Source: an uncultured Prevotella sp.
GTDB lineage: Bacteria > Bacteroidota > Bacteroidia > Bacteroidales > Bacteroidaceae
Assembly: GCA_934203355.1 (NCBI GenBank)
Contig: CAKPZC010000036.1
Span: 1-21,160 of the forward strand
DNA: 21,160 bases
Direction: 5' to 3'
The notes below the pieces were generated by a model, which saw nothing but the letters and a program-made list of their open reading frames with translations, was not told the origin of the DNA and ran no database searches. Shown piece after piece: positions 13,915 through 21,160 of the stretch; position 1 is the first letter of the stretch, and every line of letters starts with the position of its first letter. The position numbers were made by a program, and so were the translations under genes.

Positions 13915-13920
13915 AGGGTA

Positions 13921-15636
13921 TTACTTGTTCTGTTTTGCCCAAGTGTCTTTTAGTCCGACGGTCTTGTTGAACACAAGGTTGTCGGCAGTAGAGTCGAGGT
14001 CGGCCATGAAATAGCCTATACGCTGGAACTGCAGATATTCGCCTGGCTTACGTTCGGCAGCATACTCCTCTACGTAGCAATTGTCGATAGTCTTTAGGCT
14101 GTCGGGATTGAGTAGTTCGTGGAACTCTCGCTCGTCGGCACCAAGGTCGGCAACAGTGAAGAGACGGTCGTAGATGCGCACCTGAGCCTTATTGCAATGG
14201 TCGGCTGATACCCAATGTAGAGTGCCTTTCACCTTGCGGTTGGCACCTTCCATTCCGCTCTTGCTTGTAGGATCGTATTCTGCCTGAATCTCGATGATAT
14301 TGCCGTCGGAGTCCTTGGTGCATCCAGTGCACTTCACAATATAAGCATTCTTAAGGCGTACCTCCTTGCCAGGAGTCATGCGGAAGAATTTCTTAGGAGC
14401 GTCCTCCATGAAGTCGTCGCGCTCAATCCAGAGATTCTTTGAGAAAGTGATGGTGTGTGTGCCATCAGCCTCGTTCTCGGGATTGTTGATAGCCTCCATC
14501 TCCTCAGTCTCGCCTTCGGGATAGTTTGTGATGACGAGTTTGACAGGGTCGAGCACAGCCGAAACACGCAATGAACGCTTGTTAAGGTCTTCGCGCACGG
14601 CAGCCTCGAGCAGAGCCATCTCGTTGAGAGCATCGAACTTGGTGTAGCCGATAGAGTCGATAAACTTGCGTATAGACTCGGGAGAATAGCCACGGCGACG
14701 CATGCCCGACAATGTAGGCATACGAGGGTCGTCCCATCCAGCCACAACACCCTCGTTAACAAGAGCCAGAAGCTTGCGCTTCGACATCATAGTGTAGGTG
14801 AGGTTAAGACGGTTGAACTCAATCTGTCGTGGACGGAAGTCGTGGATGTTCTCGGTCTCGCCGCGCATCTCCTTCAAGTAGTCAATGAACTTGTCGTATA
14901 ATGGGCGGTGGGGAACAAACTCCAGTGTGCAGATAGAGTGGGTGACACCCTCGAAGAAGTCGCTCTGTCCATGGGCGAAGTCATACATTGGGTAAGCATT
15001 CCACTTTGTTCCAGTGCGGTGGTGAGGAGTGTGTATGATACGATAGATGATAGGATCGCGGAAGTGCATGTTGGGATTAGCCATGTCGAGTTTTGCGCGC
15101 AAAACCATGCTACCTTCAACAGCCTCGGGAGTATTCATCTTGTTGAACAGTTCGAGGTTTTCCTCAACAGGACGGTTGCGGAAAGGCGACTCCACACCAG
15201 GAGTAGTTGGTGTGCCTTTCTGTTCGGCAATCTGCTCGGCGGTCTGCTCGTCGATATAAGCATGACCATTCTTAATCATCCACACGGCGAAATCCCAGAG
15301 GTCGTCGAAATAGTCGGAGGCATAATAAATGTTGCCCCACTTGAATCCGAGCCATGAGATATCGTTGAGAATATTTTCTACATATTCGTTGTTCTCCTTA
15401 GTAGGGTTAGTGTCGTCGAATCGCAGGTTGCACACGCCATTATACTTCTCTGCCACTCCAAAGTCCATGCATATAGCTTTGGCATGTCCAATGTGCAGGT
15501 ATCCATTAGGCTCTGGCGGGAAACGTGTCTGTATACGTCCACCGTTCTTGCCTTCGGCGAGGTCCTGTTCTACGAGCTGTTCGACAAAACTCAAGCTTTT
15601 CTTTTCTTCAATTGGTTTTTCTTCTGTAATTGCCAT
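13921..15636 (-). CDS. glnS: Glutaminyl-tRNA synthetase
   Basis: The 571-aa class I synthetase charges tRNA-Gln with glutamine. HIGH is at 48-51 within FPPEPNGYLHIGHAK, and MSKRK is at 284-288. RFDDTNP (72-78) and YPMYDFAHGQSD (215-226) are characteristic of GlnRS rather than GluRS. The C-terminal anticodon-binding beta-barrels follow (about 330-560). Length matches bacterial GlnRS. The ATG at 15634-15636 is preceded by a near-consensus promoter. The protein has a short acidic/basic lead (MAITEEKPIEEKKS) before the catalytic domain. Confidence 0.97.
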   Translation of the reverse strand: MAITEEKPIEEKKSLSFVEQLVEQDLAEGKNGGRIQTRFPPEPNGYLHIGHAKAICMDFGVAEKYNGVCNLRFDDTNPTKENNEYVENILNDISWLGFKWGNIYYASDYFDDLWDFAVWMIKNGHAYIDEQTAEQIAEQKGTPTTPGVESPFRNRPVEENLELFNKMNTPEAVEGSMVLRAKLDMANPNMHFRDPIIYRIIHTPHHRTGTKWNAYPMYDFAHGQSDFFEGVTHSICTLEFVPHRPLYDKFIDYLKEMRGETENIHDFRPRQIEFNRLNLTYTMMSKRKLLALVNEGVVAGWDDPRMPTLSGMRRRGYSPESIRKFIDSIGYTKFDALNEMALLEAAVREDLNKRSLRVSAVLDPVKLVITNYPEGETEEMEAINNPENEADGTHTITFSKNLWIERDDFMEDAPKKFFRMTPGKEVRLKNAYIVKCTGCTKDSDGNIIEIQAEYDPTSKSGMEGANRKVKGTLHWVSADHCNKAQVRIYDRLFTVADLGADEREFHELLNPDSLKTIDNCYVEEYAAERKPGEYLQFQRIGYFMADLDSTADNLVFNKTVGLKDTWAKQNK

Positions 15637-15679
15637 ATATTTATGTTTTTATTTTTTTCTTCTATACAATAATAAGGTG

Positions 15680-15710
15680 CAAAGTTACTGTAAATTGGAG
15701 ACAATACAAA
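15680..15710 (-). promoter_or_regulatory. glnS promoter: TTTG, 19 nt, TAACTTTG
   Basis: On the minus strand TTTG (15707-15710) and TAACTTTG (15680-15687) are 19 nt apart, 44 bp upstream of the start codon. Confidence 0.85.
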
Positions 15711-15746
15711 GAAAACTTGTTTGTTTTTGTGGTTTCTTTGTATTGT
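15701..15746. repeat. 14-bp perfect inverted repeat over the glnS -33 box
   Basis: ACAATACAAAGAAA (15701-15714) and TTTCTTTGTATTGT (15733-15746) are exact reverse complements with an 18-nt gap. The left arm contains the glnS -33 element. It lies just after the radical SAM stop codon and lacks a T-run, so an operator is at least as likely as a terminator. Confidence 0.75.
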
Positions 15747-15753
15747 TGAATTA

Positions 15754-16665
15754 TTAATATAGTTTTCCCTGCCAAGTTTGGCGTCGTTTCATCTCATTGA
15801 CGAGTCGATTGGTGAACTCATAGTTTTTCAGTCCCCATTTGGGAGCTATGAGCAAATTGGCAGGCGATTGACTTACAAACCTTTCGACAACCATGTCGGG
15901 TCGGAGATGTTCCAGAAACCTTATGCACAGGTCGATGTATTCGTCGGCAGTGTATAGGTGGAAAGGCGAAGTGGAATATTCCTCAGCCAGTTTTGTGTCG
16001 CGTATGATTTGTAGCTGGTGGAGCTTTAGAATATCAAGAGGAAGCGAGGATATTATGGATGCTTGCTGAATGTTATCGTCAGCCGATTCGCCAGGTAGAC
16101 CAAAGATAATGTGGCCACCGGTGAGAATGCCTCGCTCGTGTGTGTCGCAAACAGCCTTTCGGGAGCACTCAAAAGAATGTCCTCGGTTTACGCGTAATAG
16201 AGTTAGGTCGTTAACCGACTCAATGCCATATTCCACAACAAGATGAGTATGAAGATTGAGTTCGGCAAGATAGTCGAGCAATGAGTCGTCGACACAGTCG
16301 GGACGAGTGCCAATGACAAGACCCACGACATCCTCTTGCTCCAGAGCCTCCTCGTAGCGTCGGCGCAGGGTGTCGAGTGGGGCATAAGTGTTACTATAAG
16401 CCTGGAAGTAGGCAAGATATTTCATAGTGGGATATTTGCTGGCAAAGAACCGTTTGCCTTCCTCAATTTGCTTGGCAATAGATATCGACGGTTGGCAATA
16501 CGATGGGTTGAAAGTGCGGTTGTCGCAGAAAGTGCATCCGCCATGCGACACCTTTCCGTCGCGGTTGGGACATGAAAAACCCGCATCGATGCTTATCTTC
16601 TGTACCCTAAAAGGGAACTGACTGCGCATCCATGCGCCATAGTCATTATATAATTGTTGTGGCAT
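15754..16665 (-). CDS. TIGR01212-type radical SAM protein
   Basis: The 303-aa protein (from ATG 16663-16665, MPQQLYNDYGAWM) belongs to the YhcC-like TIGR01212 radical SAM group. Its Fe-S cysteines lie in FSCPNRDGKVSHGGCTFCDN (C32, C44 and C47 from this start). IGTRPDCVDD, EYGIESVND and GGHIIFGLPGES are family motifs of the SAM barrel. The reaction is not established for the family; a C-terminal region (about 220-303) probably handles substrate. A TTG 30 bp upstream would add ten residues, but it overlaps the promoter -7 box (16693-16700), so the ATG is preferred. Confidence 0.9.
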   Translation of the reverse strand: MPQQLYNDYGAWMRSQFPFRVQKISIDAGFSCPNRDGKVSHGGCTFCDNRTFNPSYCQPSISIAKQIEEGKRFFASKYPTMKYLAYFQAYSNTYAPLDTLRRRYEEALEQEDVVGLVIGTRPDCVDDSLLDYLAELNLHTHLVVEYGIESVNDLTLLRVNRGHSFECSRKAVCDTHERGILTGGHIIFGLPGESADDNIQQASIISSLPLDILKLHQLQIIRDTKLAEEYSTSPFHLYTADEYIDLCIRFLEHLRPDMVVERFVSQSPANLLIAPKWGLKNYEFTNRLVNEMKRRQTWQGKLY

Positions 16666-16692
16666 TTGACTAACTTTAATGATTTCGTTATG

Positions 16693-16724
16693 CAAATGTA
16701 CGGAAAAAATTATAACTTTGCAAA
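16693..16724 (-). promoter_or_regulatory. Radical SAM gene promoter: TTTG, 20 nt, TACATTTG
   Basis: On the minus strand TTTG (16721-16724) and TACATTTG (16693-16700) are 20 nt apart. Transcription would start near 16686, about 20 bp before the ATG. Confidence 0.85.
16713..16720 (+). promoter_or_regulatory. -7 box TAACTTTG of the DPP IV-like gene
   Basis: Exact TAnnTTTG on the plus strand, 86 bp before the ATG. It lies within the spacer of the opposing promoter. No clear TTTG occurs 19-20 nt upstream. Confidence 0.6.
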
Positions 16725-16806
16725 TAACTATGCAAGTAGCTGGTCGACAAGTAAGTTTGTTGACATGTATTCTTCTTTAAAATGACAAACTAATAATTTA
16801 TAAATA

Positions 16807-19008
16807 ATGAAACGTTTAATATTAACAATCACTGCATTACTTATGTTAGTAACAGTAATGCCTGCTGCCGGCAAACTCACTATAGCCGACATTACAGGAG
16901 GCAAGTTTGCAGCCAAGACAGTGAATGGCATCAATCCAATCGAGGGAACCGACACCTATGCACGTATCAGCGACGACGGCAAGCGTGTGGAGAGCTATTC
17001 GTTCAAGACAGGCAAGCGTGTCGGCACACTCTTTGACGTGGACAACACCATGGGGAAGAAGATTGACGGTTTCGACGACTACATTCTCTCGCCCGACGGC
17101 AAGCGCATGCTCATTCAGACACAGACAAAGCGCATCTATCGTCGTTCGTTCACTGCCGTATTCTATATTTACAACATAGCCTCGCGCAAACTTGAGACTT
17201 TGAGCGATGGTGGACCTCAGCAGGTTCCTACATGGTCGGAAGACGGAATGCAGGTGGCTTTCGTGCGCGAGGGCAATATCTATCTTGTGAAGTTGCTTTA
17301 CGACAATGCCGAGGTGCAGGTGACAAAGGACGGAAAGTTTAACGAGGTAATCAACGGATTGCCCGACTGGGTGAACGAGGAAGAATTTGGATTCAACAGC
17401 GCACTAACGTTCAATGCCGATGGAACCATGCTTTGCTGGCTACGTTTCGACGAGTCGAAGGTGAAGACCTATTCGTTGCAGATGTATAAAGGAATGAAGC
17501 CAGAGAAGATGGAGAATGCCGACTATCCAGGCTACTATTCGTATAAATACCCGAAGGCAGGTGAGGTGAACAGTGATGTGAGCGCATGGAGCTATGACAT
17601 CAAGAGTCATAAGATAAACCGTCTGCAGGTGCCGATGGACAAAGATGGATACATGCCTCGCATCAAGACCACCAACGACCCAGCAAAGGTGATTGTATAC
17701 ACCATGAATCGCCATCAGGACCAGTTCTGTATTTATGGTGTGAATCCACGCAGCACAGTTGCTAAGCTTATCATCAAGGAGTCGGTGCCAAAGTATGTGC
17801 AAGAGGCAGCAATGTCGAACACACTTATCGTTGGCAATAACATATTGTTGCCCAGCGACCGTTCGGGATATATGAATCTTTATGTCTATAACATGAACGG
17901 ACAGTTGCAGCGTACGATAGGTGGTAAGTTTGACATAACCGATGTGTATGGCTATGACGCCAAGACAGGCGATGTGTTCTATCAGGCAGCAGCACTTGGA
18001 GCCACCGACCGTCAGGTGTATGTGGCACATAAAAATGGCAAAACCACACGACTCACCGACCGTGAAGGCTGGAACACGGCACTGTTCTCGGGCGACTACC
18101 AGTACTTCATCAACAATTGGAGCGATTACAACACACCTTATGTATATACAACTCGCACACGTGAAGGAAAGACAATATCTACTCTGCAGGACAACAGCCA
18201 GCTGAAGAGTCTTATTAAAGAATATGGATTCTGCAAGCGCGAGCCGTTCTCGTTCACTACCTCGGAGGGTGTGGTGCTAAATGGATGGATGCTAAAGCCG
18301 CAGAACTTCGATGCTTCCAAGAAATACCCAGTTATCATGCACCAGTATAGCGGTCCTGGCAGTCAGCAGGTGATGAATTCATGGAACGCAGGTTCGATGG
18401 GTCAGGGCGGAGCTTTCGACTCTTATCTGTCAGAGCAGGGATTTATCCTTGTTTGTGTTGACGGACGCGGAACAGGCGGTAGAGGCGCAGAGTTTGAGAA
18501 GTGCACCTATTTGAAGCTTGGCGAACTTGAGTCGAAAGACCAGGTGGAAGCAGCTATCTATCTTGGTTCGCTTCCATACGTAGACAAGGAACGCATAGGA
18601 ATTTGGGGTTGGAGCTTTGGCGGATTCAACACTCTTATGAGTATGAGCGAGGGACGCCCCGTGTTCCGTGCCGGTGTCTCAATAGCACCACCTACCAACT
18701 GGAAGTTCTACGACACAATCTACACCGAGCGTTATATGCGCACACCAAAAGAGAACCCCGAGGGTTATGCTACAAATCCTATAGAGCGAGCCTCGAAACT
18801 CCATGGTGCCCTGCTTGTATGTCATGGAACAGCAGATGATAATGTGCATCCGCAGAACGCATACGAATATTCAGAGGCTCTTGTTCAAGCAGACAAGGAT
18901 TTCCGTGAGCTTCTATACACCAATCGCAACCATAGCATCACGGGGGGAAACACACGCAATCATCTCTTGCGTCAGGTGGCACAGTTCTTTGTCACAGAAC
19001 TAAAGTAA
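16807..19008 (+). CDS. DPP IV-like S9 serine peptidase
   Basis: The 733-aa protein has a signal peptide (MKRLILTITALLMLVTVMPAAG) and is expected in the periplasm or on the envelope. A beta-propeller domain (about 50-470) contains WVNEEEFG (188-195), the Glu motif that holds the substrate N-terminus in DPP IV. The alpha/beta-hydrolase domain (about 480-733) has nucleophile S603 (GWSFGG), D677 in GTADDNVH and H709 in NRNHSITG. It should remove dipeptides, usually X-Pro or X-Ala, from peptide N-termini. In Bacteroidales such enzymes take part in peptide feeding. prmA follows after 46 bp, probably cotranscribed. Confidence 0.93.
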   Translation: MKRLILTITALLMLVTVMPAAGKLTIADITGGKFAAKTVNGINPIEGTDTYARISDDGKRVESYSFKTGKRVGTLFDVDNTMGKKIDGFDDYILSPDGKRMLIQTQTKRIYRRSFTAVFYIYNIASRKLETLSDGGPQQVPTWSEDGMQVAFVREGNIYLVKLLYDNAEVQVTKDGKFNEVINGLPDWVNEEEFGFNSALTFNADGTMLCWLRFDESKVKTYSLQMYKGMKPEKMENADYPGYYSYKYPKAGEVNSDVSAWSYDIKSHKINRLQVPMDKDGYMPRIKTTNDPAKVIVYTMNRHQDQFCIYGVNPRSTVAKLIIKESVPKYVQEAAMSNTLIVGNNILLPSDRSGYMNLYVYNMNGQLQRTIGGKFDITDVYGYDAKTGDVFYQAAALGATDRQVYVAHKNGKTTRLTDREGWNTALFSGDYQYFINNWSDYNTPYVYTTRTREGKTISTLQDNSQLKSLIKEYGFCKREPFSFTTSEGVVLNGWMLKPQNFDASKKYPVIMHQYSGPGSQQVMNSWNAGSMGQGGAFDSYLSEQGFILVCVDGRGTGGRGAEFEKCTYLKLGELESKDQVEAAIYLGSLPYVDKERIGIWGWSFGGFNTLMSMSEGRPVFRAGVSIAPPTNWKFYDTIYTERYMRTPKENPEGYATNPIERASKLHGALLVCHGTADDNVHPQNAYEYSEALVQADKDFRELLYTNRNHSITGGNTRNHLLRQVAQFFVTELK

Positions 19009-19054
19009 CGGGAATACAGAAGTAAAGTGACCGTTGTAAAACAAAAATGAAGTT

Positions 19055-19924
19055 ATGAAATATTATGTAGCCAATTTCAACATTGGTTGTGATTCTGAAC
19101 TTCTTCAGACGTCTCGCGAGCTACTGTCGGCAGCAGCCTGCGAGGCGGGCTTTGAGGCATTCGAGGACACAGACAATGGAATTTCGGGATATGTTCAGCG
19201 CCAGTTGTTCGACAAGGAAGCGCTTGATTCGGCAATAGCCGACTATATGCCCGAGGGAGTGTCTGTGGAATATGAGGTGGTTGAAGTGCCCGATCAGGAT
19301 TGGAATCAAGGTTGGGAAGACGAGGGCTTTGAGCCTATCGGGGTGTCGGACAATCTTGTAGTATACGATGCTAAGCACACCGACCGCACGATGTTTGCAG
19401 GTGACGACGGCGTAATGCGTATTTTCATAGAGGCACGCAACGCTTTCGGAACTGGAACCCATCAGACAACACGTATGATATTGCGCCGTCTGTTGTCGAT
19501 GAATATGCAGGGAAAGAAAGTGCTCGACTGCGGTTGTGGTACTGGTATTTTGGGCATTGTGGCATCGCGCCTTGGTGCTGAGGCTGTTCTCGGATACGAC
19601 ATCGACGAATGGAGTTCGGAAAATGCAAAACACAACGCCATGCTTAATGGTGTAGACAATATGCATGTCATGCTTGGCGACGCTTCGGTGTTGTCGGAAG
19701 TCGACGATAAGTTTGATGTTGTTATTGCGAATATCAACCGCAATATTCTTATTAACGACATGGCGGTGTTTCGCAGCAAAATGAAAGCTAATGGGCAACT
19801 CATACTAAGTGGTTTTTACACGTCGGACGTGCCAATGCTTGAACAGGCAGCCATGGAACATGGCATGAAGTTGCACGATGTTGTAGAAGATGAGGATTGG
19901 GCGTGCGCTTTGTTCACACTTTAG
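19055..19924 (+). CDS. prmA: Ribosomal protein L11 methyltransferase
   Basis: The 289-aa protein trimethylates L11 using S-adenosylmethionine in the cytoplasm. A substrate-recognition domain covers about residues 1-75, followed by DQDWNQGWEDEGFEPI (80-95) and NAFGTGTHQTT (129-139). The SAM-binding motif is VLDCGCGTGILGI (156-168), with YDIDEWSSENAKHN and the catalytic-loop ANINRNIL (225-232). All are typical of PrmA. It ends in a hairpin terminator that overlaps the opposing GH25 gene. Confidence 0.94.
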   Translation: MKYYVANFNIGCDSELLQTSRELLSAAACEAGFEAFEDTDNGISGYVQRQLFDKEALDSAIADYMPEGVSVEYEVVEVPDQDWNQGWEDEGFEPIGVSDNLVVYDAKHTDRTMFAGDDGVMRIFIEARNAFGTGTHQTTRMILRRLLSMNMQGKKVLDCGCGTGILGIVASRLGAEAVLGYDIDEWSSENAKHNAMLNGVDNMHVMLGDASVLSEVDDKFDVVIANINRNILINDMAVFRSKMKANGQLILSGFYTSDVPMLEQAAMEHGMKLHDVVEDEDWACALFTL

Positions 19925-19950
19925 TTTTACACCTTATTATATATATAGAG

Positions 19951-19993
19951 AGAGGGAGTATAGTGACCTAAATGAGTTCACCATACTCCCTCT
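19951..19993. terminator. Bidirectional terminator overlapping the GH25 gene end
   Basis: AGAGGGAGTATAGTGA (19951-19966) pairs with TCACCATACTCCCTCT (19978-19993) with one mismatch. The right arm is the last five codons plus stop of the GH25 gene. Confidence 0.8.
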
Positions 19994-20835
19994 TGGTTTC
20001 CAATAGTAAGTTTTTTCATGTCGTAGAACGAACCATTGTATATGTTGAAGTCTACATAGCCTTTAATACCCGGCAAACGCCCCACATCAGTATGTTGCCA
20101 GAACTTCCATGGACCCTTGTATTCCACTTTGTCAACATAGTAGTGGGCTATCCAATAGGGATAGTCGTCGAAAACAGGAGTGTTGAGATATTTCTCCTTG
20201 AATTTATAATAAGTGTAGATGATAGGCTTCACGTGATACCTGTCTTCCACGATGTGTAGCCATGTGAGCACGTCGCGTTGGAAATCCTCGGTTGTTTTGT
20301 CGGCAGGTTTATGCTCAACATCGAGAACAGGCGGCAGGTCGCCGTCTTCGAGACGAACCGTTTTGAGAAAGTGATAAGCCTGAGCACGTGCCGACGACTT
20401 GTTGCTCCAGAAGTGGTAGGCCCCTCGTATATAACCATATTCGCGGGCTTGGCTGAAATTCTTTTCGAATTTGTCGTCAACGCGTGTAGAGCCTTCAGTC
20501 GACTTAATCATGATAAACCTTAATTGGCATCCCTCGATACTTGCTCCCCGAAGACGTTCCCAGTCGATGTCGCCTTGATAGTGGGAAATGTCAATGCCGT
20601 GTATCTCGTAACCAGCGGGATAATTAGCGTCGCCATAGAGCGCGCGCCAACGGAATCCTGTAGGACTGACAAAGAACGAGTAGAACAACCATATGTAAAG
20701 GCATACCACAGCAATGCCACCAGTCCACCACGCAGCTCTCGGATTGCGAGCGAGTATGGCAGATATGGCAGAACGCTTCTTTAGCGTCTTGCGTTTCCGG
20801 GTAGGGCGTCTTTTAGGACGATTGGACTCATTCAT
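19978..20835 (-). CDS. Membrane-anchored GH25 (lysozyme-type) protein
   Basis: The 285-aa protein has a very basic cytoplasmic N-terminus (residues 1-35, KRRPTRKRKTLKKR). One transmembrane segment follows (about 38-56), then a periplasmic GH25 domain (about 78-275). Conserved acidic residues are visible: D82 in GIDISHYQG, E114 in IKSTEG, D172 and E174 in PPVLDVEH, and D262 in YVDFN. The family cleaves the MurNAc-GlcNAc bond of peptidoglycan. The membrane anchor suggests a role in cell-wall remodelling rather than secretion or phage lysis. Its start lies 25 bp past the terminator of the preceding gene, and I could not place a promoter. Confidence 0.9.
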   Translation of the reverse strand: MNESNRPKRRPTRKRKTLKKRSAISAILARNPRAAWWTGGIAVVCLYIWLFYSFFVSPTGFRWRALYGDANYPAGYEIHGIDISHYQGDIDWERLRGASIEGCQLRFIMIKSTEGSTRVDDKFEKNFSQAREYGYIRGAYHFWSNKSSARAQAYHFLKTVRLEDGDLPPVLDVEHKPADKTTEDFQRDVLTWLHIVEDRYHVKPIIYTYYKFKEKYLNTPVFDDYPYWIAHYYVDKVEYKGPWKFWQHTDVGRLPGIKGYVDFNIYNGSFYDMKKLTIGNQEGVW

Positions 20836-20859
20836 TCGATTGACTGTTATGTGTTAACG

Positions 20860-20894
20860 AAAAAAGAGCAGAATGACCGATGCCACTCTGCTCT
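20860..20894 (-). terminator. Terminator of the phosphofructokinase-type gene
   Basis: AGAGCAGAATG (20865-20875) and CACTCTGCTCT (20884-20894) form the stem, followed in the minus direction by six T (A20860-20865 on plus). Confidence 0.85.
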
Positions 20895-20944
20895 CTATAT
20901 TATCAGTAACTCAGTCTGGAGTTATAGCATTATGCAAGTTTGGA

Positions 20945-21160
20945 TTACTTGCCCTGCTCAAGCTTCAGAGTGATAGTTGTCTGGTCGCAAACTTCTGCCG
21001 GACCCCAGTACTGAACAGGACCAGGATAAACATAGCATGAGTTCTTAGCCCACTCCTCGCGGTGAGCAGCGAAGAACTTGAACGGAGCACCGTCGAGCTC
21101 AACGAGAGCCTTGCGGATAACTGGCTTGTTGGCACCGTTACGACGCTCGATGTTCATCAT
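20945..21160 (-). CDS. pfp: C-terminal part of a probable PPi-dependent phosphofructokinase
   Basis: The last 71 residues of a gene running off the right edge. The end ([38 protein letters not shown], then [16 protein letters not shown]) matches my recollection of the C-terminus of Bacteroidales diphosphate-fructose-6-phosphate 1-phosphotransferase. That enzyme interconverts fructose-6-phosphate and fructose-1,6-bisphosphate with PPi. The first Met in the window is internal. No catalytic residue is visible in this part, so the name rests on C-terminal resemblance alone. Confidence 0.7.
   Translation of the reverse strand: MMNIERRNGANKPVIRKALVELDGAPFKFFAAHREEWAKNSCYVYPGPVQYWGPAEVCDQTTITLKLEQGK

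Noticed and set aside
16666..16695. TTG start for the radical SAM protein
   Set aside because: It overlaps the -7 box TACATTTG at 16693-16700; ATG 16663-16665 lies about 20 bp after the predicted transcript start.
1..21160. tRNA, rRNA, CRISPR arrays, complete insertion sequences or riboswitches
   Set aside because: I found no cloverleaf, rRNA stretch, repeat-spacer array, transposase or recognisable riboswitch by reading; a covariance-model scan would settle small RNAs.

Overview
The window looks like a chromosomal segment of a Bacteroidales bacterium, most probably Prevotella/Segatella. Promoters have the Bacteroidetes form (TTTG, 19-20 nt, TAnnTTTG) rather than -35/-10 boxes. The gene content is typical of the group: smalltalk protein next to a probable HU-like protein end, UpxY/NusG-like regulator, DUF1573 protein, GlnRS, S9 DPP IV-like peptidase and a PPi-phosphofructokinase end. 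Intergenic DNA is unusually rich in short tandem tracts and small palindromes.

Left part (1-5810). Two small genes at the edge (probable HU-like 3' end, smalltalk) are followed by about 900 bp of non-coding repeats. Then, all on the minus strand and read right to left, come a tyrosine recombinase (4321-5535), a 428-bp regulatory gap, an UpxY/NusG-like antiterminator (2750-3892) and a nucleotide-sugar dehydrogenase (ugd, 1113-2528). The gap holds two 18-bp perfect inverted repeats (4018-4035 and 4194-4211) flanking 158 bp that carry a TACTTTTG promoter box facing upxY. This reads as a self-contained phase-variation switch: recombinase, invertible promoter, antiterminator and sugar-nucleotide enzyme for a surface polysaccharide. 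The recombinase start codon is preceded by eleven 10-bp tandem repeats. A heptamer repeat (TTTTGAA type, with 3-nt-loop palindromes) fills the gaps around ugd, supplies or abuts stop codons, and lies in frame inside ugd.

Middle part (5811-13648). Minus strand: EFR1-type flavodoxin/ferredoxin fusion and a DUF1573 exported protein. Plus strand: aspS, a histone-like-tailed winged-helix protein, a small winged-helix-like protein ending in a clamp-binding-like QLALF motif, and a mannose-1-phosphate guanylyltransferase. Minus strand again: a TPR protein and a DedA membrane protein.

Right part (13649-21160). A nested inverted-repeat element separates the TPR gene from glnS. A TIGR01212-type radical SAM gene lies upstream of glnS and shares a compact divergent promoter region with a DPP IV-like peptidase, which is followed by prmA. 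A membrane-anchored GH25 lysozyme-type protein and the 3' end of a probable PPi-dependent phosphofructokinase close the window. Most genes here are ordinary housekeeping; the unusual biology is in 1-5700 and in the repeat elements.
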